This document shows, one piece after another, positions 7,985-16,607 of a DNA stretch of 61,119 nucleotides. The notes under the pieces were generated by a model. It worked only from the letters and a program-made list of their open reading frames with translations, searched no databases and was not told the DNA's origin. The DNA is taken from NCBI RefSeq assembly GCF_014799995.1, contig NZ_JAAVGY010000043.1, positions 1 through 61,119 of the forward strand, in the 5' to 3' direction. The translations under genes were made by a program, and so were the position numbers. Source of the stretch: Helicobacter sp. (GTDB taxonomy: Bacteria; Campylobacterota; Campylobacteria; Campylobacterales; Helicobacteraceae). The number at the start of each line of letters is the position of its first letter. Positions within the stretch are counted from its first letter, which is position 1.

Positions 7985-9373
7985 TCACTTGCCCAAACAA
8001 AAATCTCCGAACATTACATCTAGCATTTGAGAATATTCATAAGGCTTGGTAATAGAAGCAATGGCTTTTAATGCCTCATTTAAATGAAAGCTAAAAATCT
8101 CTAATTCCGCATTTTGCAAAGGCAAAAGAGATTCCTCTAAAGCCTTGATACAAGTTTGCACGGCTTGAAACTGATATTCTGAAGTCAAAAGCAAAGATTG
8201 CGATTCCTCTTTGGAATCCAATAAAGATTGGAGATGTCCTTTGAAATGTTCTAGCAAGGAATCTTTGGCATACAAATCACCTTTCAAACAAAGTTTCAAA
8301 GGACTAAACTCTCGCAAAACCTCCTCATCAATCTTGCATTCCAAATCTGCTTTATTTATCAAAACAAAAATCTTTTTGCTTGCTTGATGGGTTTTTAATA
8401 ATTCTATCATCTCAAAATCTTCCCGCGTCAAAGGAGAAGAACCATCAAATAAGGCGATTAATAAATCACTTTCCTCTGCTTTCTCCAAACTTCTTTTAAT
8501 CCCTTCAGATTCTACTATATCTTTGGTTTGATGAATTCCAGCAGTATCAATCAGACGCAGCAAGTGCCCCCCTAACATAAAGTTTTCCTCAATACTATCA
8601 CGCGTAGTGCCTGCTATCTCACTCACAATTGCGCGATTATGGTGCAAAAGAGCATTCAAAAGAGAGCTTTTCCCAACATTAGGCTTGCCAATAATACACA
8701 ACCGATAACCCTCAAACAAAGTGCGCTTTGCTCGGGATTGTTCTAAAAGAGTATGCAAGGTTTTTAGGATAGCATTTAGTTTATTTTCTAAGCCCTCTAA
8801 TAAATCATTGGGCAATTCTTCTTCCGCATAATCTATGAAAACTTCACTATGTGCCAACAAAGTAATCAAATCTGTACGTAAATTTTCACAAAAACCCTGC
8901 ATTTCTCCTTTTAAATGGCGCATTAGCATTTGGTGGGCTTGGGCACTTTGAGATTCTATAAGCTTCGCAACTGCTTGTGCTTGAGACAAATCAATGCGTC
9001 CGCCCAAAAATGCGCGTTTTGTAAATTCTCCGGGATTCGCCAAACGCGCGCCATAATGCAAACATTCTTGCAGAATGCTCTGTGCGATAAAGTTTCCTCC
9101 GTGGCATTGAAACTCTATGACATCTTGTGTCGTATAACTATGGGGTGCTTTGAAATAAAGCAAAATACATTCGTCAAGCAAGTCATTATTGCTAAAATAA
9201 ATTTTAGTCAGTTTTGCATAACGCGCAGGCAAAGAAAGCATAAGATTTTCTGGTGTCGTTTTGGCAAGTTTTGCAGCAATCTTTAGGGAATCCTTACCAC
9301 TTAAACGCAAGACATTCAATGAAGACTTGCCATAAGTCGTAGCAGGTGCGATAATCGTATCATCATTTAGCAT
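7985..9373 (-). CDS. mnmE: tRNA modification GTPase MnmE
   Basis: MnmE, with MnmG, modifies the wobble uridine of certain tRNAs (cmnm5U). The folate-binding N-domain (TIIAPATTYGKSSLNVLRLSG) is followed by CHGGNFIAQSIL and PGEFTKRAFLGGRIDLSQA. The G domain has GKPNVGKSSLLNALL (P-loop), IAGTTRDSIEE, DTAGIH and NKAD. The C-terminus keeps the diagnostic CLGK (MFGDFCLGK). Length 462 is normal. It is the last gene of the rpmH-rnpA-yidD-yidC-jag-mnmE cluster, 11 bases after jag. Confidence 0.96.
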   Translation of the reverse strand: MLNDDTIIAPATTYGKSSLNVLRLSGKDSLKIAAKLAKTTPENLMLSLPARYAKLTKIYFSNNDLLDECILLYFKAPHSYTTQDVIEFQCHGGNFIAQSILQECLHYGARLANPGEFTKRAFLGGRIDLSQAQAVAKLIESQSAQAHQMLMRHLKGEMQGFCENLRTDLITLLAHSEVFIDYAEEELPNDLLEGLENKLNAILKTLHTLLEQSRAKRTLFEGYRLCIIGKPNVGKSSLLNALLHHNRAIVSEIAGTTRDSIEENFMLGGHLLRLIDTAGIHQTKDIVESEGIKRSLEKAEESDLLIALFDGSSPLTREDFEMIELLKTHQASKKIFVLINKADLECKIDEEVLREFSPLKLCLKGDLYAKDSLLEHFKGHLQSLLDSKEESQSLLLTSEYQFQAVQTCIKALEESLLPLQNAELEIFSFHLNEALKAIASITKPYEYSQMLDVMFGDFCLGK

Positions 9374-9384
9374 ATAAAATGCTT

Positions 9385-10284
9385 TTAGGAGTGGTGAAAA
9401 TCGTTAATAATAATATAACGTTCTCCCTCGCTATTTATGCGAAAAGAAACATATTTATCGGGAAATTGTTCGCGAAGCTGCTTGAGCGCAATATGCGCTA
9501 ACACGCCATCAAGGGGCTTTGTTTGAGCTTTTCCAAAAGTTTTGATATTTTCAATCGTAGGAAGCAAATAATTTGCAATCATTTCCTCTTGATTACGCAA
9601 AAATTCTGCAATCTCAAGGCGAATCATCAAACCATAAGCGTGATTAACCCAATTAAAAATCAAATACGAAATGGCTTTATAACGATAGCCCTCTTTGCCA
9701 ATCAATAAAGCGGAATCCTCGCCGTCAATTTTGATATAAAGTGTATTCTCATCGTAAGGTTCAACAAAAATTTCACTCAATCGGTAGGGCATTAATTCCA
9801 ACAATGCTTTTAATTCCCTTTGCACTTCCTGCGCAACAACCTGCAAATCCATTGGCTCTTTGTGTTTATTATCCCTATAATTAGGAATCTTGCTAGCAAA
9901 TTGCAAGCTAGAATCCCTTGAAGCCTCTTTAAAGGCTTCTTGGGGATTTTCTCTGACTTCTGACGAATATTTGAAAGCTGCCTTTGGGGATTCTATACTT
10001 GCCGAAGAAAGTTCATCGTCTTTTCTATCTTGGAAATGCTCTTGATGGATTGCATCAAAAGACATTTTAGAATCTTTGAATTTGGAATCATTGAGGGGTT
10101 TTTGGAATGAAGCCTTTGGCTGCGCACAGATAATTGCAGACTTCTTACCAATCCCCAAAAAACCTTTAGAGGGATTTTGAATAATCTCATACTCTAAATC
10201 CACTACGGAACATTCAAAAGTATTAGACGCGATAATCAATGCGTTTTCTAAAGTTTCTGCTTCTATCTTTTTCATCTTAGTCAT
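9385..10284 (-). CDS. jag: Jag/KhpB-like RNA-binding protein
   Basis: A cytoplasmic RNA-binding protein usually encoded next to yidC. The N-terminal Jag domain spans about residues 1-55 (KIEAETLENALIIASNTF, then NPSKGFLGIGKKSAII). A variable linker of about 100 residues, rich in Ser, Asp and Glu, follows. A KH-like domain near residues 175-220 contains LIGKEGYRYKAISYL, and a C-terminal region resembles the R3H part. The ATG at 10284 overlaps the yidC stop by 8 bases; a second ATG three codons later is an alternative start. The exact function in epsilonproteobacteria is not established. Confidence 0.85.
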   Translation of the reverse strand: MTKMKKIEAETLENALIIASNTFECSVVDLEYEIIQNPSKGFLGIGKKSAIICAQPKASFQKPLNDSKFKDSKMSFDAIHQEHFQDRKDDELSSASIESPKAAFKYSSEVRENPQEAFKEASRDSSLQFASKIPNYRDNKHKEPMDLQVVAQEVQRELKALLELMPYRLSEIFVEPYDENTLYIKIDGEDSALLIGKEGYRYKAISYLIFNWVNHAYGLMIRLEIAEFLRNQEEMIANYLLPTIENIKTFGKAQTKPLDGVLAHIALKQLREQFPDKYVSFRINSEGERYIIINDFHHS

Positions 10285-11872
10285 CTTTATGTTTATGTTC
10301 AGCGATTTCTCTAGCTTTTCTACGCTCTAATGCTTTATTAATGAGCAATTGCTGAAGAATGGAGAAAATATTATTGACAAACCAATACAATACAAGCCCT
10401 GACGGAAAAGTTACAAAGAAAATTGTAAAAATTAAAGGTAGGAATTTAAAGATTTTTTCTTGCATTGGGTCGCTAAAAGCCGTAGGAGTTAAATGCTGCT
10501 GAAGATACATTGTGCCGCCCATTAAAATGGGTAAAATAAAATAAGGATCCATTACAGAGAGGTCTTTAATCCAAAGTAACCAACCCGCTCCTTTTAATTC
10601 AATCGCATTAAACAAAACACGATAAATCGCAAAAAATACCGGCATTTGTAGCAATAGAGGCAAACAACCTCCCATTGGATTCGCACCGTGCTTTTTATAA
10701 AGTTCCATCATATGAGCTTGAAGCTTTTGAGGTTCGCCTTTATATTTTTGTTGCAATTCTTTCATTTTTGGTGCAATCTCTTTTAGTTTTTGCATTGACA
10801 CCATTCCCTTGTAAGTCAAAGGATAAAGCACCACCCTTACAATGAGTGTAAGCAAAATAATTGCCCAACCCCAATTTCCACACAAATTATGAAGCATATC
10901 AAGCAATAAGAAAAGTGGTTTGGCAAAAAAAGTAATGATTCCATATTCTACTACATCGGTTAAATTTGGATTGATAGATTCAAGCAAACGATAATCTTTT
11001 GGACCGATATAACCCTCTAGTTTCAGTTCCCCATTGGCACTAATAAAAGGCATTGGATTTTCGCTTGGATTGCTCAAAATTGTCGCATTAAGATGATTCG
11101 TCTTGCTAAAAAACAAAGTGGTGTAATAGCGGTCTGCTGCTGCAACAATACTCGCATTAGCATAATTGCTTTGCCCTTGCGCATCGCCATCTTCTATTGT
11201 TGTAATGGTATTATCCGATTCTTTGATAATCACGCCTTTGAACACATAGGAATCGTTCTCCACGCTTGGGCGCATACCCGGAGATACAAAATAAACATAA
11301 TTTTGCGGAATATTAATTTCTGCCTCATAATATCCATTAGGATAAAAGGTCAGCACTTTTTCCACTTTTACTTCACCCAATTCTTGAGTTAGGGTAATGG
11401 TTCGTGGTTTATCTTTTATCTCCAAAGAGTGAGAATCCGCACTATAAGGAGTGCTAAATGCTTGTTGATTTAACAAAGAATCCGAAAAACGAATTTCTAA
11501 AATTTTCGGATTATTAGGATTTGCCACATCCTCTGGAAAAAGTGCTAATGGGATAGAATCTTTTTGATATTTTTCCTCTTTTAAAACAACTTCTGCGATT
11601 CTCCCTAATCGGTCAATCTTGTAAATAAAGCCTTCGGATTCTATGGTGGCAATCACTGCACTGCTTTGAGCTGACGTTGCAGCAGTCTCTTGCGCCATCA
11701 TATTGGATTCTATCTTAACGTTTTGCATTTCTCTTGTCGTTGCTTGCGTTGCATTATTTTCATTTATTTGGGGTTTATAGAAATAACTATAAGGGACAAA
11801 AAAAGCAAGGGCTAGAAGCACAGCAATCAAAATTCTAGTTTGAGAGCTTAGATTATCAATTTTATCAAACAC
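10277..11872 (-). CDS. yidC: Membrane protein insertase YidC
   Basis: YidC inserts and folds inner-membrane proteins, alone or with SecYEG. An N-terminal membrane anchor (residues 15-32) is followed by a periplasmic domain of about 280 residues. The conserved C-terminal insertase core has five hydrophobic segments and MGGCLPLLLQMPVFFAIYRV. The tail is basic. The start is a GTG at 11872 with AAGG about 6 bases upstream, overlapping the yidD stop by 8 bases. At 531 residues it is a normal Gram-negative YidC. Confidence 0.95.
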   Translation of the reverse strand: MFDKIDNLSSQTRILIAVLLALAFFVPYSYFYKPQINENNATQATTREMQNVKIESNMMAQETAATSAQSSAVIATIESEGFIYKIDRLGRIAEVVLKEEKYQKDSIPLALFPEDVANPNNPKILEIRFSDSLLNQQAFSTPYSADSHSLEIKDKPRTITLTQELGEVKVEKVLTFYPNGYYEAEINIPQNYVYFVSPGMRPSVENDSYVFKGVIIKESDNTITTIEDGDAQGQSNYANASIVAAADRYYTTLFFSKTNHLNATILSNPSENPMPFISANGELKLEGYIGPKDYRLLESINPNLTDVVEYGIITFFAKPLFLLLDMLHNLCGNWGWAIILLTLIVRVVLYPLTYKGMVSMQKLKEIAPKMKELQQKYKGEPQKLQAHMMELYKKHGANPMGGCLPLLLQMPVFFAIYRVLFNAIELKGAGWLLWIKDLSVMDPYFILPILMGGTMYLQQHLTPTAFSDPMQEKIFKFLPLIFTIFFVTFPSGLVLYWFVNNIFSILQQLLINKALERRKAREIAEHKHKDD

Positions 11873-12248
11873 GGGAAACCTTTGAATAATTTTTTATCAC
11901 ATAAAACTTTTGAACTTGTAAATCTTCAAAAACACCATTGGGAACATTTTTAGGGCTATATTTTTGGGTTTTATGGGGAACTAACCAATACTTAACAGAA
12001 TCAAGATTACCAAAATGCGGTCGGATTTTTAAAGAGACTTGAAGATAGGCGATGCCACCTTTAAAAAATTGATTACAAGAAAGAATCCGCAACAATGTCT
12101 TCCAAATAGCTATGCAAGGATTCTGAAACAAAAAGACTTGTTGAGAATATTCAGAACAGCTTGGATAATAACGACAAGTCCTACCCAAACTTGGAGAGAT
12201 AAAATATTGATAGAAAGAAATCGTTTGAATACAAAATCGTTTTAACAT
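11865..12248 (-). CDS. yidD: Membrane protein insertion efficiency factor YidD
   Basis: A small inner-face membrane-associated protein that assists YidC-dependent insertion. The signature ISFYQYFISPSLGRTCRYYP with SCSEYSQ is intact near the N-terminus. The C-terminal part is longer and more divergent than usual (127 residues against about 70-110). The ATG at 12248 overlaps the end of rnpA by 7 bases, and the stop overlaps the yidC start, so translation is coupled. Confidence 0.9.
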   Translation of the reverse strand: MLKRFCIQTISFYQYFISPSLGRTCRYYPSCSEYSQQVFLFQNPCIAIWKTLLRILSCNQFFKGGIAYLQVSLKIRPHFGNLDSVKYWLVPHKTQKYSPKNVPNGVFEDLQVQKFYVIKNYSKVSRV

Positions 12249-12577
12249 TCTTGAGCTACCAAATTAAGACGCATTAAAGCATATTGATAATTCTCTTGCA
12301 AAGTTCTATATTCTACCTTTTCTAAACCAACTTTTGCTAGCAAAATCATATCCCCATTTTTTAAACTTGACATAGACTCTCTATAAATGCTTCTCAATCG
12401 GCGTTTGATAAGATTCCTACACACGGCATTGCCTATTTTTTTGGACACCGAAAATCCAACCCGCTTTACTGCTTTATGTGGATTCTCTTTAAAAAACAAA
12501 ATAAAGTGAGAGTGATGCCATTTTTTCTGGCTCTTATAAACACTATCAAAATCTTTTTTCGTGTTTAAAGTTACCAA
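12242..12577 (-). CDS. rnpA: Ribonuclease P protein component
   Basis: RnpA is the protein subunit of RNase P, which matures the 5' ends of tRNAs. The RNR signature region reads VGFSVSKKIGNAVCRNLIKR RLR (about residues 40-62). The protein is basic and 111 residues long. The start is a TTG at 12577 with AGGA 7 bases upstream. It lies 20 bases after rpmH, the universal rpmH-rnpA arrangement. Confidence 0.93.
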   Translation of the reverse strand: MVTLNTKKDFDSVYKSQKKWHHSHFILFFKENPHKAVKRVGFSVSKKIGNAVCRNLIKRRLRSIYRESMSSLKNGDMILLAKVGLEKVEYRTLQENYQYALMRLNLVAQEC

Positions 12578-12597
12578 AATTACAATCCTAAAAACAC

Positions 12598-12732
12598 TTA
12601 AACAGCGAGTCTCTTTCTACCTTTGGCGCGTCTTGCATTGATGACTTTACGACCATTTTTAGTTTGCATTCTAACTCTAAAACCATGCGTGCGCTTGCGT
12701 GGAGTATTATGTGGTTGGTATGTTCTTTTCAT
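12598..12732 (-). CDS. rpmH: 50S ribosomal protein L34
   Basis: A 44-residue, highly basic protein starting MKRTYQPHNTPRKRTHGFRV and ending RAKGRKRLAV, which is a full match to the L34 family. It starts at the ATG at 12732. It is the first gene of the rpmH-rnpA-yidD-yidC-jag-mnmE cluster. Confidence 0.97.
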   Translation of the reverse strand: MKRTYQPHNTPRKRTHGFRVRMQTKNGRKVINARRAKGRKRLAV

Positions 12733-12762
12733 TACTAAACCTTAAATTTAAAATAAACGCAA

Positions 12763-12768
12763 ATTCTA
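12763..12768 (-). promoter_or_regulatory. Candidate -10 box upstream of rpmH
   Basis: TAGAAT on the minus strand lies 30 bases before the rpmH start in an AT-rich gap that follows the accC 5'-to-3' transcript. No clear -35 is seen. It would drive the rpmH-mnmE cluster. Confidence 0.3.
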
Positions 12769-12802
12769 ATGCAATTTTACTTAAAACTAGATTTATTTAG
12801 TC

Positions 12803-14221
12803 TCACTCCAAAGCACTTGCGAGCGCAACCGCAATGGCTGCAACTAAATCGCTATCGTCTTTGCTCTCTTGTGGTAATAAATCCTGCACTTTTTGCTCCA
12901 AATAAGAAGTATCAAAGTTTCCACGTCTAAAGTCTTTATCATTGCATATATTCATAAGAAAAGGAATCGTAGTTTTGACTCCACGAATCTTAAACTCATT
13001 TAAAGCGCGTTTTAGTTTATTCACTGCCAAATCATAACTCGTTGCACGTACAATCAACTTGGCTATCATAGAATCATAAAATGGCGGAATCGTAAAATCC
13101 TTATAAATATAGCTATCTACCCGTACAAAAGGTCCTAATGCCGGATAATAAGAAGTGATTGTACCCGGATTGGGAACAAAGTCATTATGCACATCTTCTG
13201 CATTAATGCGCGCCTCAATCGCAAACCCTTGTGCAGAAACATCACTTTGTGTAATGTCTAAAATCTCACCATTTGCGATTCTAATCTGACGCCCAATCAA
13301 ATCATACCCTGTAATCTCTTCTGTTACTCCGTGTTCTACCTGAATCCGCGTATTCATTTCCATAAAATAAAAATTATTGTAGTCATCTACTAGAAATTCT
13401 ACCGTCCCGGCATTGGTATATTTTGCAGCTTTTGCCGCTGCGACTGCTACACTTCCCATACGGCGGCGCAAATCCATACCCATTGTAGGACAAGGGGCTA
13501 TTTCTATTAATTTTTGGTGTCTTCTTTGAATAGAGCAATCTCGCTCTAGCAGATGAATCACATTGCCATAATTATCGCTTAAGATTTGAAATTCAATATG
13601 TCGTGGATTTTGAATGTATTTCTCCATAAACACATCTTCATTTTTAAAAAATGTCAATGCTTCTCTTTTACAAGCCTCAAAAGAAGCCTCCAAGTCTTGC
13701 TCTTCCCACACAACACGAATTCCACGCCCTCCCCCTCCGCTGCTTGCTTTTAAAATAATAGGATAACCGATTTTACGCGCAATTTTTTGAATCTCATACA
13801 AACTCAAATCATTAAGGGGTTCAGTCCCCGGTACAACAGGGATTCCATTTTCTATCATCAAATTTCTTGCGGCATTTTTATCGCCCATCTTGGCAATCAC
13901 CTCATAATCTGGTCCAATCCATACAATGCCTGCTTCCTTAACTTTTTTGGCAAAAGCCGCATTTTCACTCAAGAATCCATAACCGGGGTGGATTGCCTCC
14001 GCCTCCATTTCTTTGGCGGCTTGGATAATCAAATCTGGGTCTAAATAGCCTTTAAGTGGGTCTTCACTAATAGGATAGGTATGGGTAGCCATTTTGACAT
14101 GCATACTATCTCTATCGGCACGAGAATAAATCGCCACAGATTCTATATTCAAATCATTACAAGCACGAATAATACGAACGGCAATTTCGCCACGATTTGC
14201 AATCAAAATTCTTTTAAACAT
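12803..14221 (-). CDS. accC: Acetyl-CoA carboxylase biotin carboxylase subunit
   Basis: AccC carboxylates biotin on the carrier protein in the first step of fatty acid synthesis. MFKRILIANRGEIAVRIIRA opens the pre-ATP-grasp domain. HPGYGFLSENAAFA, the Gly-rich ATP loop KASSGGGGRGIR, the FMEKY metal region, EMNTRIQVEHGVTE and EARINAED follow. The start is the ATG at 14221 with GGGAG 5 bases upstream; an upstream in-frame ATG is not needed. The length, 472 residues, includes an acidic C-terminal tail of about 20 residues. accB is not adjacent, although it commonly is in other bacteria. Confidence 0.95.
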   Translation of the reverse strand: MFKRILIANRGEIAVRIIRACNDLNIESVAIYSRADRDSMHVKMATHTYPISEDPLKGYLDPDLIIQAAKEMEAEAIHPGYGFLSENAAFAKKVKEAGIVWIGPDYEVIAKMGDKNAARNLMIENGIPVVPGTEPLNDLSLYEIQKIARKIGYPIILKASSGGGGRGIRVVWEEQDLEASFEACKREALTFFKNEDVFMEKYIQNPRHIEFQILSDNYGNVIHLLERDCSIQRRHQKLIEIAPCPTMGMDLRRRMGSVAVAAAKAAKYTNAGTVEFLVDDYNNFYFMEMNTRIQVEHGVTEEITGYDLIGRQIRIANGEILDITQSDVSAQGFAIEARINAEDVHNDFVPNPGTITSYYPALGPFVRVDSYIYKDFTIPPFYDSMIAKLIVRATSYDLAVNKLKRALNEFKIRGVKTTIPFLMNICNDKDFRRGNFDTSYLEQKVQDLLPQESKDDSDLVAAIAVALASALE

Positions 14222-14317
14222 AAAAACTCCCAAAAGAAATTTCACACATTTTATAATTTTATTTTTGATTTATTGTTGAAGTTTGCCGAATATTTGGCAA
14301 AATTTTATCAAATATGC

Positions 14318-14323
14318 TAAAAT
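14318..14323 (+). promoter_or_regulatory. Candidate extended -10 for uppP
   Basis: TGCTAAAAT (extended -10 form) lies 44 bases upstream of the uppP ATG, in the divergent accC-uppP gap. Confidence 0.4.
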
Positions 14324-14366
14324 TCGCGCATTTTTACACATTTCAAGCTATTTCTTAAGGTGATTT

Positions 14367-15140
14367 ATGGATTTACTCAATGCCGCAATTTTAGGAATCG
14401 TTGAGGGATTAACGGAATTTTTACCTATTTCCTCCACAGGACATTTAATTCTCGCTTCTGAATTACTTGGGATTCCACAAGACACCTTTCATAAGACTTT
14501 TGAAGTTGTGATTCAACTCGGTTCTATCTTGGCAGTTCTTTTTGTCTTTTGGGAAAAATTATTCAAAAACAGCTTTGACTTATGGATAAAATTATGTATA
14601 GGATTCTTGCCTGCTGGCACTTTTGGATTTTTATTTTATTCCTATATTAAGGCACTCTTTGCACCCATAACCGTTGCAATTATGTTAATTGCTGGCGGCA
14701 TTGCGTTTATTGTTTTAGAAATTTCCCATAAAGAAAAGGGATCTCTTATCCAAAAGATAGAAAAGATTTCATACAAACAAGCACTTTGGATTGGTTTTTT
14801 TCAGGCTTTGGCAATGATTCCGGGAACTTCACGAAGTGGTGCAACAATCATAGGAGGCTTGTTACTAGGTTGTAGTCGCAAAGTTGCTACGGAGTTTTCT
14901 TTCTTGCTCGCCTTGCCCGCTATGGTTGCCGCAAGTGCTTATAGCCTCTATAAAAGCTACGAATCTATCTCTCTTGAAAATTTATTTGCGCTTGGGATTG
15001 GCTTTATCTTGGCGTTTTTGAGTGCTCTTTTAGCCATTAAGTTGTTTTTAAATTTTATTGCACGTTTTAATTTTATCCCCTTTGGAATCTACCGAATCAT
15101 TTTAGGCGTGATTTTTCTCTTTTATTTAGGGATTCTTTAG
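14367..15140 (+). CDS. uppP: Undecaprenyl-diphosphatase UppP (BacA)
   Basis: UppP is an inner-membrane enzyme that recycles undecaprenyl pyrophosphate to the monophosphate for wall and glycan synthesis. The two signature regions are present: GIVEGLTEFLPISSTGHLIL near the N-terminus, and AMIPGTSRSGATIIGGLLLG near residues 150-170, with the catalytic Glu, Ser and Arg. About seven hydrophobic segments are visible. Length 257 is typical. AAGG lies about 7 bases before the ATG. It converges with pgpA. Confidence 0.96.
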   Translation: MDLLNAAILGIVEGLTEFLPISSTGHLILASELLGIPQDTFHKTFEVVIQLGSILAVLFVFWEKLFKNSFDLWIKLCIGFLPAGTFGFLFYSYIKALFAPITVAIMLIAGGIAFIVLEISHKEKGSLIQKIEKISYKQALWIGFFQALAMIPGTSRSGATIIGGLLLGCSRKVATEFSFLLALPAMVAASAYSLYKSYESISLENLFALGIGFILAFLSALLAIKLFLNFIARFNFIPFGIYRIILGVIFLFYLGIL

Positions 15141-15153
15141 CCGTTATCTCTCT

Positions 15154-15690
15154 TTACTTGAATGCTTCCTCGTAGAAAATAAAATCTAAAAACTCTATCT
15201 CTTGCATTATTCCAATGATAATAAGCCCCAAAAGCCCAGCAAAAAATCCTGCTAACAAATCATCGCCCATCACTCCCCACCCACCTTTAACTTCTCTATC
15301 GATTCTGCCAATCACGGAGGGTTTCCAAATATCAAATAACCTAAAAAGCACAAAAGATAGCAATAGCCCTAACCAGTGATGTCCAAGCATTGATACACTA
15401 ATCCACACACCCGCAAGCTCATCAATCACAATTGCTCCACAATCGTGTGGCATTCCCTCTTTTTCATAATCATTGATAATCTTAACCGCAACCACAGAAA
15501 TAAGCAAGGCTAGAAGCAATAAAGTGCTAGAAGCAATATAATAACTAATCGCCCACGCAAAAGGTAGAGCAACTAATGTGCCAAAAGTCCCTGAAGCCTT
15601 TGGGCTTAACCCGCTAAAGAATAATGTCAAAAAAGCTTTTTTGCTAAAATCTTTGGAATCGCTAAAGGTAGTAAAAAATTGAGATTTCAT
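15154..15690 (-). CDS. pgpA: Phosphatidylglycerophosphatase A
   Basis: PgpA dephosphorylates phosphatidylglycerol phosphate to phosphatidylglycerol. The family motifs SGLSPKASGTFGTLVALPFA (N-terminal) and VIDELAGVWIS are present, and MGDDLLAGFFAGL lies near the C-terminus. There are three or four membrane segments. I chose the ATG at 15690 (MKSQFF), with AGGA 6 bases upstream. The longer frame would intrude on the preceding regulator gene. It lies downstream of ispDF and the HP1021-like regulator, the same order as Cj1607-Cj1608-Cj1610 in C. jejuni. Confidence 0.92.
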   Translation of the reverse strand: MKSQFFTTFSDSKDFSKKAFLTLFFSGLSPKASGTFGTLVALPFAWAISYYIASSTLLLLALLISVVAVKIINDYEKEGMPHDCGAIVIDELAGVWISVSMLGHHWLGLLLSFVLFRLFDIWKPSVIGRIDREVKGGWGVMGDDLLAGFFAGLLGLIIIGIMQEIEFLDFIFYEEAFK

Positions 15691-15716
15691 CAAGAATCCT
15701 ACGCTAATTGGGCAAA

Positions 15717-16607
15717 TTATTTTTTCTTTGTGATTCCATATTTTTTTCGTTTTTCCCATAAGCTTTTGCGCGACATACCTAGACGTTTGCTAAGCTCCGT
15801 ATCGGGATATTTGTCTTCAAACTTCAGAATCATTGTTTTAATATATTCATCTACACTCAAAACATCGTCTTGAAATCCTTGCGCAATTTCTTTGATATTG
15901 ATTTCAAAAACATTTTTAAAATCACTCAAGTCTCCACCCAAGCAGGATAAAATCACAGGAATATTTTTAAATGCTTTGATACATTCTTCTTTTTCTTCTT
16001 TGCGCAATGTTTCAAAACCTACAATATAAGTTAATTGTGTCTTAGAAATATTCTTAAATATGTCTTTATAATTGTGATTCTTATAAAGAGAAATGAAATT
16101 AATGGCAAATTTTTTATGAATCGCATAATTCACGACACACATATCAATGACTTTCTGCGATACACTTTTGATAATAAGAGGAAAAGAAACTTTTGTGCTA
16201 ATGGTATAAGTTGGCAACAATAAAGAATCGCAAAAATAATCTCTATAAAATGCCACTTCTTTTTGCAATTGACGAAAAGCCGTATAATGCTCTATCTTAC
16301 GGACTAATTCATCAATCATAAAAGGTTTGACGATATAATCACTCACGCCGGCTTTGAGCGGACGCGTTACCATTTCATCATTCACATAAGGTATCATTAA
16401 AATGACAATGGAATCCTTAAACTTTTCAATCAATGAATAAAAGTTTTGACCCGGAATACTAGCGGAGAGCAGAATAATATCCGCAACTTCAAACTTCAAA
16501 GCTTCTTCAATGTTGGGTGTCATCTCACAAACAAATCCAAAATGACTAAGCTTTGAAACAATGCTTTGCGCTAAATAAATTTCATTTTCTACGATTAAAA
16601 TTTTCAT
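15717..16607 (-). CDS. HP1021/Cj1608-type atypical orphan response regulator
   Basis: A 296-residue DNA-binding regulator. The N-terminal receiver-like domain (residues 1-120) has Ser48 (ILLSASIPG) where the phosphorylated Asp should be. The usual acidic pair is Glu7-Asn8-Glu9, so it is unlikely to be a normal phospho-switch. The C-terminal Fis-like helix-turn-helix lies at about 255-292 (LSKRLGMSRKSLWEKRKKYG). At least five Cys residues are present (27 and four later ones). Neighbouring ispDF and pgpA match HP1020-HP1021 and Cj1607-Cj1608. HP1021 is known to bind oriC and to act as a redox-responsive regulator in H. pylori; the same role here is inferred. The start overlaps the ispDF stop by one base. 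Confidence 0.88.
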   Translation of the reverse strand: MKILIVENEIYLAQSIVSKLSHFGFVCEMTPNIEEALKFEVADIILLSASIPGQNFYSLIEKFKDSIVILMIPYVNDEMVTRPLKAGVSDYIVKPFMIDELVRKIEHYTAFRQLQKEVAFYRDYFCDSLLLPTYTISTKVSFPLIIKSVSQKVIDMCVVNYAIHKKFAINFISLYKNHNYKDIFKNISKTQLTYIVGFETLRKEEKEECIKAFKNIPVILSCLGGDLSDFKNVFEINIKEIAQGFQDDVLSVDEYIKTMILKFEDKYPDTELSKRLGMSRKSLWEKRKKYGITKKK

